NCBI RefSeq assembly: GCF_000349325.1 | Contig: NC_020504.1 | Coordinates: 744,001-808,000 of the forward strand | Length of the DNA stretch: 64,000 nt | Source: Streptomyces davaonensis JCM 4913 | GTDB lineage: Bacteria > Actinomycetota > Actinomycetes > Streptomycetales > Streptomycetaceae | Reading direction: 5' to 3' | In this document: piece after piece, positions 30,766 to 39,574 of the stretch | How positions within the stretch are numbered: position 1 is the first letter of the stretch | Layout of the letters: the number at the start of each line of letters is the position of its first letter | Notes under the pieces: model-generated | Seen by the model: the letters and a program-made list of their open reading frames with translations, nothing else | Told to the model about the DNA's origin: nothing | The model's database searches: none | Made by a program: the position numbers and the translations under genes

Positions 30766-31473
30766 ATGCACATAGCCGAGGGTTTTCTGCCACCGGCGCA
30801 CGCGGTCGCCTGGGGCGTCGCGTCCGCGCCGTTCGTCGTTCACGGAGTACGGTCACTCACCCGTGAGGTCAGGGAGCACCCGGAGAGCACCCTGCTCCTC
30901 GGCGCCTCCGGGGCCTTCACCTTCGTTCTGTCCGCCCTCAAGCTGCCCTCGGTGACCGGGAGTTGCTCCCACCCCACCGGCACGGGTCTGGGCGCCATCC
31001 TGTTCCGGCCACCGATCATGGCGGTCCTGGGCACCATCACCCTGCTCTTCCAGGCCCTGCTGCTCGCGCACGGCGGCCTGACCACGCTCGGCGCGAACGT
31101 CTTCTCGATGGCGATCGTCGGGCCCTGGGCCGGATACGCCGTCTACAAGCTGCTACGGCGCTACGACGTGCCGCTGATGGCCGCGGTGTTCTGCGGCGCG
31201 TTCATCGCCGACCTGTCCACCTACTGCGTCACCAGCGTCCAGCTGGCGCTCGCCTTCCCCGACCCGAGCAGCGGCTTCCTGGGCGCGCTAGGCAAGTTCG
31301 GCTCCATCTTCGCGGTCACCCAGATCCCGCTCGCGGTGAGCGAGGGGCTGCTCACGGTGCTGGTCATGCGGCTGCTCGTGCAGTCCAGCAAGGGCGAGCT
31401 GACCCGGCTCGGAGTGCTCCTGTCCGGGAGCAAGCCGGTCCGGACCGAGTCGAACGAGACGGTGGCCCGGTGA
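30766..31473 (+). CDS. cbiM: Cobalt ECF transporter substrate-specific subunit CbiM
   Basis: 235 residues. The ATG at 30766 gives the obligatory N-terminal [10 protein letters not shown], whose second-position His is part of the metal site; longer frames run into the riboswitch. Six or seven membrane segments, with [32 protein letters not shown] and [14 protein letters not shown] as family blocks. It binds Co2+ and passes it across the membrane with CbiN, CbiQ and CbiO. First gene behind a cobalamin riboswitch; its stop overlaps the cbiN start. Confidence 0.95.
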   Translation: MHIAEGFLPPAHAVAWGVASAPFVVHGVRSLTREVREHPESTLLLGASGAFTFVLSALKLPSVTGSCSHPTGTGLGAILFRPPIMAVLGTITLLFQALLLAHGGLTTLGANVFSMAIVGPWAGYAVYKLLRRYDVPLMAAVFCGAFIADLSTYCVTSVQLALAFPDPSSGFLGALGKFGSIFAVTQIPLAVSEGLLTVLVMRLLVQSSKGELTRLGVLLSGSKPVRTESNETVAR

Positions 31474-31832
31474 GCCGTAACACCAAGATCAACCTGCTGC
31501 TTCTGCTCGCCGTGGCCCTGCTCGCGGTCATGCCGCTGGTCCTCGGGATGGGCGATCACAAGGAGGAGCCGTTCACCGGCTCCGACGGCGAGGCGGAGAC
31601 GGCGATCACCGAGATCGAACCGGACTACGAGCCGTGGTTCTCGCCCCTGTACGAACCGCCGTCCGGGGAGATCGAGTCGGCGCTGTTCTCCCTCCAGGCG
31701 GCCCTCGGGGCCGGTGTGCTCGCCTACTACTTCGGGCTGCGGCGCGGCCGCAAGCAGGGTGAGCAGCGGGCCAGGGAGCGCGATGCCGTCGGCGTGGGCG
31801 GCGCCGGGGAGTCGGACGGCGAAGGGGTCTGA
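31470..31832 (+). CDS. cbiN: Cobalt transporter subunit CbiN
   Basis: 120 residues, GTG start in a GTGA overlap with cbiM. Two membrane segments ([17 protein letters not shown] and [16 protein letters not shown]) separated by an external loop with [15 protein letters not shown] and [21 protein letters not shown], the hallmark CbiN motif. It helps load cobalt into CbiM. The C terminus is longer and more charged than usual. Confidence 0.93.
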   Translation: MSRNTKINLLLLLAVALLAVMPLVLGMGDHKEEPFTGSDGEAETAITEIEPDYEPWFSPLYEPPSGEIESALFSLQAALGAGVLAYYFGLRRGRKQGEQRARERDAVGVGGAGESDGEGV

Positions 31833-31838
31833 GCCCTC

Positions 31839-32588
31839 GTGCTGCCGATCGACGCGGCTGCGCACAGCAGTCGCTGGCGCCGCCGCCATCCCGTGGACAA
31901 GGCCGTGCTCGGGCTCGGTCTCACCGTGCTCGCGATCTCCCTGCCGCCCTGGCCGGGCGCCGCGCTGGTCCTGGCGACCGCGCTCGTGGTGCTGCTGGGT
32001 CCGGCGGGCGTGCCGGGCCGGAAACTGTGGCGGGCCTACCGGGTGCCGCTGGGCTTCTGCGTCACCGGCGCGGCCACGCTGCTGGTCCAGGTGGGCGGGC
32101 CGGAGGGCTTCGTCTCCCTCGCCGATGACGGTGCCATGCGGGCCGGGGAGTTGTTGCTGCGTACGTCGGCGGCCTCCCTCGGTGTGCTGCTGTTCGCGTT
32201 CACCACGCCCATGTCGGATCTGCTGCCGCGGCTGGTGAAGGCCGGGGTGCCCGCGGCCGTGGTCGACGTGGCACTGGTGACGTACCGGATGAGCTTTCTG
32301 CTGCTGGACTCCATGCGGCGGATCCGGGACGCCCAGGGCGCGCGGCTCGGGCACACCACGCGGGCCGCGAGCTGGCGGTCCCTGGGCGGGCTCGGGGCCA
32401 CCGCGTTCGTGCGCGCCTTCGACCGGGCCACCCGGCTTCAGGCGGGGCTGGCCGGGCGCGGCTACGACGGCACGCTGCGCGTGCTGGTGCCCGAGGCTCG
32501 GGTATCGGTCCGTTTCACGGCAGCCAGCTGCGCGCTCCTCGTGGCGCTGGTCACCCTCACCCTCGTACTGGAAGGTCCCCTGTCATGA
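31839..32588 (+). CDS. cbiQ: Energy-coupling factor transmembrane protein CbiQ
   Basis: 249 residues from a GTG 6 bp after cbiN. Four to five membrane segments; cytoplasmic coupling motifs of the ECF T component appear as RRIRDAQGARLG and RATRLQAGLAGRGYDG (two A-R-G type helices that contact the ATPase). Its stop overlaps the cbiO ATG. Confidence 0.92.
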   Translation: MLPIDAAAHSSRWRRRHPVDKAVLGLGLTVLAISLPPWPGAALVLATALVVLLGPAGVPGRKLWRAYRVPLGFCVTGAATLLVQVGGPEGFVSLADDGAMRAGELLLRTSAASLGVLLFAFTTPMSDLLPRLVKAGVPAAVVDVALVTYRMSFLLLDSMRRIRDAQGARLGHTTRAASWRSLGGLGATAFVRAFDRATRLQAGLAGRGYDGTLRVLVPEARVSVRFTAASCALLVALVTLTLVLEGPLS

Positions 32589-33427
32589 CCGAGTTGGTCG
32601 CCCTCAGCGGCGCGTCCTACGCCTACGAGGAAGGGCCGACGGTGCTCGACGGCCTGGACTTCGAGGTGCGCGAGGGGCGGGCGCTGGCGCTGCTCGGCCG
32701 TAACGGCAGCGGCAAAACGACGCTGATGCGGCTGCTGAGCGGGGGACTTCGGCCGCGCGAGGGCCAACTCACCGTCGAGGGGCGGACGGTGTCGTACGAC
32801 CGCAAGGGGCTGACCCGGTTGCGGACGACCGTCCAGTTGGTGGTGCAGGATCCCGACGACCAGCTGTTCGCCGCCTCGGTCGGGCAGGACGTGTCCTTCG
32901 GACCGCTCAACCTCGGGCTCTCCGATGCCGAGGTGCGCGCGCGGGTCGAGGAGGCGCTCGCCGCGCTGGACATCACGGCCCTCGCCGAACGGCCCACCCA
33001 TCTGCTCTCCTACGGGCAGCGCAAGCGGACCGCGATCGCCGGTGCCGTGGCGATGCGGCCCCGGGTGCTGATCCTCGACGAGCCCACCGCCGGGCTCGAC
33101 CCGGACGGGCAGGAGCGGCTGCTGGCCACGCTCGACGGACTGCGTGCGAGCGGCACGACCGTGGTCATGGCCACCCATGACGTCGACCTCGCCCTGCGCT
33201 GGGCCGACGACGCGGCGCTCCTCACACCGGGCGGCGCCCGCACGGGCCCCGCACCCGAGATGCTGGCCCGCACCGATCTCCTGCGCGAGGCCGGACTGCG
33301 GTTGCCGTGGGGTGTCGCGGCGGCCGAACTGCTGCGAGGACAGGGCCTGCTGAGCGGCGGCGCGGCAGGTCCGCGTACCCCTGAGGAGCTCGCCGCCCTG
33401 GCCGCACCGATACCGGCCGATGGCTGA
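32585..33427 (+). CDS. cbiO: Cobalt ECF transporter ATP-binding protein CbiO
   Basis: 280 residues. Walker A GRNGSGKTT, Q-loop VVQDPDDQLFA (typical of the ECF group), signature LSYGQRKR, Walker B VLILDEPTAGLD and the switch His in ATHDVDLAL. It supplies energy for cobalt uptake by CbiMNQ. Start ATG at 32585 within the cbiQ stop overlap. Confidence 0.95.
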   Translation: MTELVALSGASYAYEEGPTVLDGLDFEVREGRALALLGRNGSGKTTLMRLLSGGLRPREGQLTVEGRTVSYDRKGLTRLRTTVQLVVQDPDDQLFAASVGQDVSFGPLNLGLSDAEVRARVEEALAALDITALAERPTHLLSYGQRKRTAIAGAVAMRPRVLILDEPTAGLDPDGQERLLATLDGLRASGTTVVMATHDVDLALRWADDAALLTPGGARTGPAPEMLARTDLLREAGLRLPWGVAAAELLRGQGLLSGGAAGPRTPEELAALAAPIPADG

Positions 33428-33752
33428 CGCACCTCAGGGCCGTCCGGTCGTGATCGACGGGCAGGAGCTGGTCGCCGTGTCCGGCGAGGAATTCGCCCGG
33501 TTACTGGCCACGCGCCGACAGGTGGGCGGCCAGAGCGCCCGAGTGCGCGCCCTGTTGGGCACCGTCGAGGAACTGCTCCGGGTGCTGGACGGCGTCGGCA
33601 CGGCCCTCGCCGAGCTGGGCGCCGCCCATGCCTGTGCGGGCTCGGGCTGCGCGGTGTGCGCGGTGGTCGACGGGGTGACGGAACGGGTGCGGGTGGCCCG
33701 GGAGGCCGGGGGCCGCAGGCTCGGGCGGCGCGCCTCCGATCAGGCCCGCTGA
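33420..33752 (+). CDS. Small hypothetical protein coupled to cbiO
   Basis: 110 residues, overlapping the last 8 bp of cbiO. Helical, charged, with a cysteine group ACAGSGCAVCAVVDG that could bind a metal. It appears to be the last gene of the riboswitch-controlled cobalt operon, so a metal-related accessory role is possible but unproven. Confidence 0.65.
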   Translation: MADAPQGRPVVIDGQELVAVSGEEFARLLATRRQVGGQSARVRALLGTVEELLRVLDGVGTALAELGAAHACAGSGCAVCAVVDGVTERVRVAREAGGRRLGRRASDQAR

Positions 33753-33760
33753 CCCGTCGG

Positions 33761-35167
33761 TCATGAGGGGTCCGTGACCGGGTACGGCACGAAGGTGCTG
33801 CTGTTCTGGTCGATGCGCAGGGAACGGCCGAGCGGCGGCGCGGCCCGCTGCGGGCACTCCAGCCGCTCACACACCCGGCACCCCATGCCGATGGCGGTCA
33901 CCGCGGAGTCGTTGGCCAGGTCGAGTCCGTCGGAGTAGACCAGCCGGTGGGCATGGCGGATCTCGCAGCCGAGCCCGATGGCGTACGTCTTGCCGGGCTC
34001 TCCCCATCCGCCGCGGTGCCGGGTGACCGCGCGGGCCGTCCACAAGTAGCGCTGTCCGTCCGGCATTTCGGCGACCTGGAGGTGGATGCGGCCGGGTGCG
34101 GCGAATGCCTCGTAGACGTTCCAGAGCGGGCAGGTGCCGCCGGCCCGGGAGAAGTGGAAGCCGGTCGCCGACTGCCGTTTGGACATGTTCCCGGCGCGGT
34201 CCACCCGGACGAACGAGAACGGCACGCCCCGCAATCGGGGCCGCTGAAGAGTGCTCAGGCGGTGGCAGACGGTCTCGTAGCCGAGGCCGTAGCGGTCGGT
34301 GAGGCGCTCGATGTCGTAGCGGAACTCCTCGGCGGCCGCGTGGAAGGCGGTGTACGGGAGGATCAGCGCGGCGGCGAAGTAGTGCGCTGCGCCGATGCGG
34401 GCCAGGGCGTGGGTGGGCGACCCGGTCGGGAAGTCCTCGGCGGCCTGACGGTCGAGGTCCTCGCCGTGTTCCAGCAGGGCGAGCTGGGTCGCCATGCGGA
34501 AGGCGCGCTGTCCGGGCCGCAGGTGGGTCGACAGGTGCAGGGTGCGGGTCATGTCGTCGTAGCGGTGCAGTTGGTCACCGGCCTGCGCGGCCAGGCGCAC
34601 ACCGTGGGTGTCGGCCAGGCGCGCGGTCAGGGCGCCGAGCACCTCGCCCGGCCGGATGCCGAGTTCACCGGCGAGGCGTTCGGCGGCGACGTCTGTGTCG
34701 TGCAGGTAGTTCTGGCGGCGATAGAAGAAGTCCCGCATCTCCTCGTGGGGTGAGAGCGCCGTCGTGCGGTCGCGCTCACGGGCGTCCGTCGCTCCGGCGA
34801 GCCGCTCGGAGAGCAGCTGGTTGCGCCGGGCGAGGTCCAGCAGCACCTGGGCCACGGCGGGCATGCGCCCCGCGACGTCGGCGAGGTCGGCCGGGGACAC
34901 CCGGGACTCGGCGAGTTCCTGCGTGAGCGCTTCGCGCAGGTCCGCCACCAGCCGGGTGGTGTCCCGTTCGGAGAAGAAGCCCGGGTCGACGCCGAAGGCC
35001 TCAGTCAGCCGGAGCAGGACGGGGACGGTGAGCGGCCGGGAGTCGTGTTCCATCTGGTTGAGATAGCTGGGCGAGATGCCGAGGACCCGGGCCAGTTGGG
35101 CCTGGCTCATCCGCCGTTCCTCGCGCAGGCGTCGCAGACGCGCCCCCGCGTACGTCTTGCCCGCCAC
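33761..35167 (-). CDS. RamB/ScfR-like XRE-family regulator of acetate/short-chain fatty acid metabolism
   Basis: 468 residues from the GTG at 35167 (ribosome site GGGGAGGA, 6 nt). N-terminal XRE helix-turn-helix ([37 protein letters not shown]), central ImmA/IrrE-like region ([43 protein letters not shown]) and a C-terminal cysteine-rich domain ([32 protein letters not shown]). This is the RamB family, which controls isocitrate lyase and malate synthase in corynebacteria and mycobacteria. It is divergent from aceA, with two direct-repeat boxes between them. Longer in-frame starts up to 35407 were rejected. Confidence 0.9.
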   Translation of the reverse strand: MAGKTYAGARLRRLREERRMSQAQLARVLGISPSYLNQMEHDSRPLTVPVLLRLTEAFGVDPGFFSERDTTRLVADLREALTQELAESRVSPADLADVAGRMPAVAQVLLDLARRNQLLSERLAGATDARERDRTTALSPHEEMRDFFYRRQNYLHDTDVAAERLAGELGIRPGEVLGALTARLADTHGVRLAAQAGDQLHRYDDMTRTLHLSTHLRPGQRAFRMATQLALLEHGEDLDRQAAEDFPTGSPTHALARIGAAHYFAAALILPYTAFHAAAEEFRYDIERLTDRYGLGYETVCHRLSTLQRPRLRGVPFSFVRVDRAGNMSKRQSATGFHFSRAGGTCPLWNVYEAFAAPGRIHLQVAEMPDGQRYLWTARAVTRHRGGWGEPGKTYAIGLGCEIRHAHRLVYSDGLDLANDSAVTAIGMGCRVCERLECPQRAAPPLGRSLRIDQNSSTFVPYPVTDPS

Positions 35168-35223
35168 CTCGTCCTCCCCGTCCGGTTCCGGACAGCGTAC
35201 GCGATCAGCACCGCGATTCACCC

Positions 35224-35270
35224 TTCGCAAAGTTGGCAATCGGCGCCTCGAAGATTCGCAGAACTTGGCA
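35224..35270. promoter_or_regulatory. Two direct-repeat boxes in the regulator-aceA intergenic region
   Basis: TTCGCAAAGTTGGCA (35224-35238) and TTCGCAGAACTTGGCA (35255-35270), start-to-start 31 bp, about three helical turns. Both hold a GCAAAG/GCAGAA core followed by TTGGCA, comparable with GCAAA-type RamB boxes. Likely binding site for the RamB/ScfR-like protein, controlling aceA and its own gene. Confidence 0.65.
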
Positions 35271-35421
35271 TTCGTCCACGGTTGTTGACACTCAGTGCCA
35301 CTGTCAGAGTTGCCGCTGCGGTCCTGATCACGACAGTTCGCAGCAGACCAACGACACGCGGTGCCACCGCTCTTCCGCCCTGGCGACGGGTATTGGCACG
35401 TGCACACAGACCGAGGAGACG

Positions 35422-36714
35422 GTGACAGTCATGGCAGAGGCGAGGACGCGGGCGGCCGAGGAACTCGCGCGGCGCTGGGCCACCGACCCACGGTGGCAGG
35501 GCATCGAGCGCACCTACACGGCTCAGGACGTGATCCGCCTGTCCGGCAGCGTCCGTGAGGAACACACCCTGGCCCGCCGGGGCGCCGAGCGGCTCTGGCG
35601 TCAGCTGCACGAGCGGGACTACGTCCACGCGCTCGGCGCGCTCACCGGCGGGCAGGCCGTCCAGCAGGTGAAGGCCGGGCTCCAGGCGATCTACCTGTCC
35701 GGCTGGCAGGTCGCCGCCGATGCCAACCAGGCCGGTCACACCTACCCCGACCAGAGCCTGTACCCGGCCAACTCGGTGCCGCAGGTGGTCCGTCGTATCA
35801 ACAACGCCCTCATGCGCGCCGACCAGATAGCCGCCGCCGAGAACACCGGGGACACCACGGACTGGCTCGCGCCGATCGTCGCCGACGCCGAGGCCGGGTT
35901 CGGCGGTCCGCTGAACGCCTTCGAGCTGACCAAGGCGATGATCGCGGCCGGGGCGGCCGGCATCCACTACGAGGACCAGCTCGCCTCGGAGAAGAAGTGC
36001 GGCCACCTTGGCGGCAAGGTGCTCGTGCCCACCTCCCAGCACATCCGCACCCTCAACGCGGCCCGCCTCGCCGCCGACATCGCCGACGTCCCGACGGTGA
36101 TCGTCGCCCGTACGGACGCCCTGGCGGCCAACCTCCTCACCACCGATGTCGACGAGCGTGACGCGGAGTTCGTCACCGGCGAGCGGACCGCCGAGGGTTT
36201 CTACCGGGTCCGCAACGGCATGGCCCCGGTCATCGCCCGCGGCCTGGCCTACGCCCCGTACGCCGACCTGATCTGGGTGGAGACCGGCACACCCGACCTC
36301 GCCCAGGCCCGTGAGTTCGCCGAGGCGATCCACGCGCGGTACCCGGATCGGATGCTCGCCTACAACTGCTCGCCCTCCTTCAACTGGAGGGCCGCGCTGG
36401 ACGACGACCAGATCGCCAAGTTCCAGCGGGAGCTGGGGGCGATGGGCTACCGGTTCCAGTTCATCACCCTGGCCGGGTTCCACTCCCTCAACCACGGCAT
36501 GTTCGATCTCGCCCGCGGCTACGCCGAGCACGGCATGACCGCCTACGTCGACCTCCAGGAGCGGGAGTTCGCGGCCCAGGAGCACGGCTTCACCGCGGTA
36601 AAGCACCAACGCGAGGTCGGCACCGGTTACTTCGACCTCGTCTCCACCGCCGTGAACCCCGCGTCGTCGACGACCGCGCTCGCCGGGTCCACGGAGGAAG
36701 AGCAGTTCCACTAG
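35422..36714 (+). CDS. aceA: Isocitrate lyase
   Basis: 430 residues from the GTG at 35422, 5 nt after GAGGAG; the ATG at 35431 (427 residues) is the alternative. Active-site loop [10 protein letters not shown] with the catalytic cysteine, HYEDQ, ARTDAL, and SPSFNW are all present. It splits isocitrate to glyoxylate and succinate, the first step of the glyoxylate shunt, used on acetate or fatty acids. Followed at 32 bp by malate synthase; upstream boxes suggest RamB-type control. Confidence 0.96.
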   Translation: MTVMAEARTRAAEELARRWATDPRWQGIERTYTAQDVIRLSGSVREEHTLARRGAERLWRQLHERDYVHALGALTGGQAVQQVKAGLQAIYLSGWQVAADANQAGHTYPDQSLYPANSVPQVVRRINNALMRADQIAAAENTGDTTDWLAPIVADAEAGFGGPLNAFELTKAMIAAGAAGIHYEDQLASEKKCGHLGGKVLVPTSQHIRTLNAARLAADIADVPTVIVARTDALAANLLTTDVDERDAEFVTGERTAEGFYRVRNGMAPVIARGLAYAPYADLIWVETGTPDLAQAREFAEAIHARYPDRMLAYNCSPSFNWRAALDDDQIAKFQRELGAMGYRFQFITLAGFHSLNHGMFDLARGYAEHGMTAYVDLQEREFAAQEHGFTAVKHQREVGTGYFDLVSTAVNPASSTTALAGSTEEEQFH

Positions 36715-36746
36715 GCCCGCACCCGCGCCCCGTTCAGGAGAAGCCC

Positions 36747-38339
36747 ATGCCCACCAGCGTTCTCACGCACCGCGTCCGCGTGCTCGCGCCCCCCGGCCAC
36801 CGGCACGACGAGATCCTCACGCCCGCCGCCCTCCACTTCGTGGGCCGTCTGGCCGCCGAGTTCGGCCCGCGCCGCCAGGACCTGATGAAGGAACGGCGCC
36901 GGCAGGCCCTGCGGCTGGCCATCGGCTCACCGCTCGACTTCCCCCTGGTCACCGCCGCCGTCCGGGACGACCCCGGCTGGCGGGTCGCACCGCCCGCGCC
37001 CGGGCTGACCGACCGGCGGGTCGAGATCACCGGCCCACCGGACCGGCGGATGACGGTCAACGCCCTCAACTCCGGTGCCGAGGTCTGGATGGCCGACTTC
37101 GAGGACGCCACGTCCCCGCTGTGGGACCACATCGTCGGCGGCCAGCTCAACCTCCTCGACGCCATCGAGCGCCGGATCGACTTCACCACCCCGCAGGGCA
37201 GGGAGTACCGGCTCGGCGAGCGGCTCGCCACGATCGTGGTCCGGCCGCGCGGCTGGCATCTGGACGAAGAGCACCTGGAGTTCGAGGGGCGGCCGGTGCC
37301 CGCCGCACTCGTCGACTTCGGCCTGTACTTCTTCCACTGCGCCCAGCGCCAGATCGACGCCGGGCACGGCCCGTACTTCTACCTGCCCAAGCTGGAGAAC
37401 CGCTACGAGGCCCGGCTGTGGAACGACATCTTCGTCAAGGCCCAGGACCTGCTCGGCATACCGCGCGGCACCGTCCGTGCCACCGTGCTGATCGAGACGA
37501 TCACCGCCGCCTTCGAGATGGAGGAGATCCTCCACGAGCTGCGGGAGCACAGCGCCGGGCTCAACGCGGGCCGTTGGGACTACCTGTTCAGCCTGATCAA
37601 GACCTTCGGACACCGCTCCGACTTCCTCCTCCCGGACCGGGCGAGGGTGACCATGACCGCACCGTTCCTGCGGGCGTACACCGAACTGCTTGTGCGCACC
37701 TGCCACAAGCGCGGCGCACACGCCATCGGCGGCATGGCCGCCCAGGTGCCCGGGGCGGACCCCGAGGCACGGGCGGCGGCGCTCGCCACGGTCCGGCTGG
37801 ACAAGGAGCGGGAGGCGGAGGACGGCTTCGACGGCTCCTGGGTGGCCCACCCGGACCTCGTGCCCGTCTGCCGTGAGGTCTTCGACGGCGTGCTCGGCGA
37901 ACGACCGCACCAGATCGACCGGACGCGCGACGACGTGGACGTGCGGGCGGTGGACCTGCTCTCGGTGCGCCGGATCAGCGGCCCGCCGACCCCCGACGGT
38001 GTGCGCGCCGACATCGCTGTCGCGCTGCGCTACTTCGCCGCGTGGCTACGGGGACAGGGGGCGGTCGCGCTGTACGGGCTGATGGAGGACGCGGCGACCG
38101 CCGAGATCGCCCGGGTGCAGATCTGGCAGTGGCTGCGGCACCGGGTGATCGACCGGGAGACGGTGCTGGAGCTGCTCGACACCGAGATCGCGGCGCTGCG
38201 GGCGGAGGACCCGTCGGCGCCCGTCGAGGACATCCGCGCGCTCTTCCAACGCACGGCACTCAGCGGTGAGTTGCCGCCCTTCTTCACCCCGGAGGCCTAC
38301 ACCCGCCATCTGGTGCGGCACGCGGAGACAGGCTCATGA
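36747..38339 (+). CDS. aceB: Malate synthase A
   Basis: 530 residues, ATG at 36747 after CAGGAGAA. Family blocks: EVWMADFEDATSPLWDH, VRPRGWHL, YFYLPKLENRYEARLWNDIF, TVLIETITAAFEMEEIL and RWDYLFSLIKTF. It condenses glyoxylate and acetyl-CoA to malate and completes the glyoxylate shunt with AceA. The stop codon overlaps the ATG of the hydroxyacyl-CoA dehydrogenase gene. Confidence 0.96.
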   Translation: MPTSVLTHRVRVLAPPGHRHDEILTPAALHFVGRLAAEFGPRRQDLMKERRRQALRLAIGSPLDFPLVTAAVRDDPGWRVAPPAPGLTDRRVEITGPPDRRMTVNALNSGAEVWMADFEDATSPLWDHIVGGQLNLLDAIERRIDFTTPQGREYRLGERLATIVVRPRGWHLDEEHLEFEGRPVPAALVDFGLYFFHCAQRQIDAGHGPYFYLPKLENRYEARLWNDIFVKAQDLLGIPRGTVRATVLIETITAAFEMEEILHELREHSAGLNAGRWDYLFSLIKTFGHRSDFLLPDRARVTMTAPFLRAYTELLVRTCHKRGAHAIGGMAAQVPGADPEARAAALATVRLDKEREAEDGFDGSWVAHPDLVPVCREVFDGVLGERPHQIDRTRDDVDVRAVDLLSVRRISGPPTPDGVRADIAVALRYFAAWLRGQGAVALYGLMEDAATAEIARVQIWQWLRHRVIDRETVLELLDTEIAALRAEDPSAPVEDIRALFQRTALSGELPPFFTPEAYTRHLVRHAETGS

Positions 38340-39196
38340 GCGGCGGCATCCGGCGCGTGGGAGTGGTCGGCGGTGGACAGATGGGCGCGGGCATCGCCGA
38401 GGTGTGCGCACGGGCCGGACTCGACACGGTGGTCTGCGAGGCCGACGCCATGGCCGCCCGCGCCGCCCGGGAGCGGGTGGCCGCCTCCCTGGAGCGCGCC
38501 GTGCGACGCGGCAAGCTGGACCCGGCCGCCGCGAAGGACGCCCTCGCCCGTCTCACCTTCACCGGAACCCTGGAGGACATGGCCGACCGGCAGCTCGTCG
38601 TCGAGGCCGTCATCGAGAACCCCGGTGCCAAGACGGAGGTGTTCGCCGCACTGGACAAGATCGTCCAGGATCCGGCGGCCGTCCTGGCGACCAACACCTC
38701 CTCCCTCCCGGTGATGCGGCTCGGCATGGCCACGAGCCGCGCGGACCGGGTGGTGGGCCTGCACTTCTTCAATCCGGTGCCGGTGCTGCCGCTGGTCGAG
38801 GTGGTGTCCACCCTGCACACGGCGCCGCGGACGGTCGCCGTCGTGGCGGACTTCGCCGACGACACCCTGGGCAAGACGGTCGTCCACTCCCGGGACCGGG
38901 CGGGCTTCGTGGTCAACGCCCTGCTCGTCCCGTACCTGCTCGCCGGGATCCGGATGGCGGAGTCCGGATTCGCCACGGCCACCGACATCGACACCGCGAT
39001 GGAGCTGGGCTGCGCCCACCCCATGGGCCCGTTGAAGCTGGCGGACCTGATCGGTCTCGACACCGTGGCCGCGATCGCCGAGGCGCTGTACGAGGAGTTC
39101 AAGGAGCCCCTCCACGCCACTCCCCCGCTGCTGCGGCGGATGGTCGAGGCCGGGCTGCTGGGGCGCAAAACCGGGCGGGGGTTCCACGTGTACTGA
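38336..39196 (+). CDS. 3-hydroxybutyryl-CoA dehydrogenase
   Basis: 286 residues. NAD motif VGVVGGGQMGAGIAEVCARAG, VVEAVIENPGAK, NTSSLPVMRL, and the catalytic His block GLHFFNPVPVLPLVEVV; the C-terminal helical domain includes ELGCAHPMGPLKLADLIGLD. It interconverts 3-hydroxybutyryl-CoA and acetoacetyl-CoA, linking the glyoxylate genes with short-chain acyl-CoA oxidation and with the crotonyl-CoA pool used by CCR. Translationally coupled to aceB by ATGA overlap. Confidence 0.93.
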   Translation: MSGGIRRVGVVGGGQMGAGIAEVCARAGLDTVVCEADAMAARAARERVAASLERAVRRGKLDPAAAKDALARLTFTGTLEDMADRQLVVEAVIENPGAKTEVFAALDKIVQDPAAVLATNTSSLPVMRLGMATSRADRVVGLHFFNPVPVLPLVEVVSTLHTAPRTVAVVADFADDTLGKTVVHSRDRAGFVVNALLVPYLLAGIRMAESGFATATDIDTAMELGCAHPMGPLKLADLIGLDTVAAIAEALYEEFKEPLHATPPLLRRMVEAGLLGRKTGRGFHVY

Positions 39197-39214
39197 ACTA
39201 GAGTTGGCGTCGCA

Positions 39215-39415
39215 GCTGGTTCGCCCCGTCCGCCAGACGGGAGCGTCGTAAGAGGGAACCCGGTGGGAATCCGGGACTGCCCCGCAGCGGTGAGTGGGAA
39301 CGACCGCCGTCATACGCACTGGACCCGACGTACCGGGTCCGGGAAGCGACGGCCAGTAGGAGTGCTCCGCCAGGAGAACGTGCCCGCGAGTCCGAAGACC
39401 TGCCAACTGCCCGTG
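39215..39415 (+). promoter_or_regulatory. Cobalamin riboswitch upstream of metE
   Basis: Conserved blocks in order: AGAGGGAACCCGGTG, GGGAATCCGGGACTGCC, CCGCAGCGGTGAGTGGGAACGA, CACTGGACCC...GGGAAG, GCGACGGCCAGTAGG, and the closing B12 box GAGTCCGAAGACCTGCCA (about 39388-39405). This is the classic actinobacterial class. It should shut off metE when cobalamin is available for MetH. A further 160 bp of leader separate it from the metE start. Confidence 0.95.
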
Positions 39416-39574
39416 TGCGGACCACTCGTGCGCGGACATCCCGGTGACCCCGAGGGCGGGTCGGCGTGCACACCAGGCGGAGCGGCAGCGAGCGCGCCCG
39501 CCCGGTCCGTCGCCCCTTCGCGCTCTCGTCCCGTCACCGGGATCTCAGGGATCCATCTCGCGAAGGAGATCTCC

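Noticed and set aside
35168..35407. 80-codon extension of the RamB/ScfR-like regulator
   Set aside because: It would cover the direct-repeat operator region; GTG 35167 has a strong ribosome site and starts just before the HTH.
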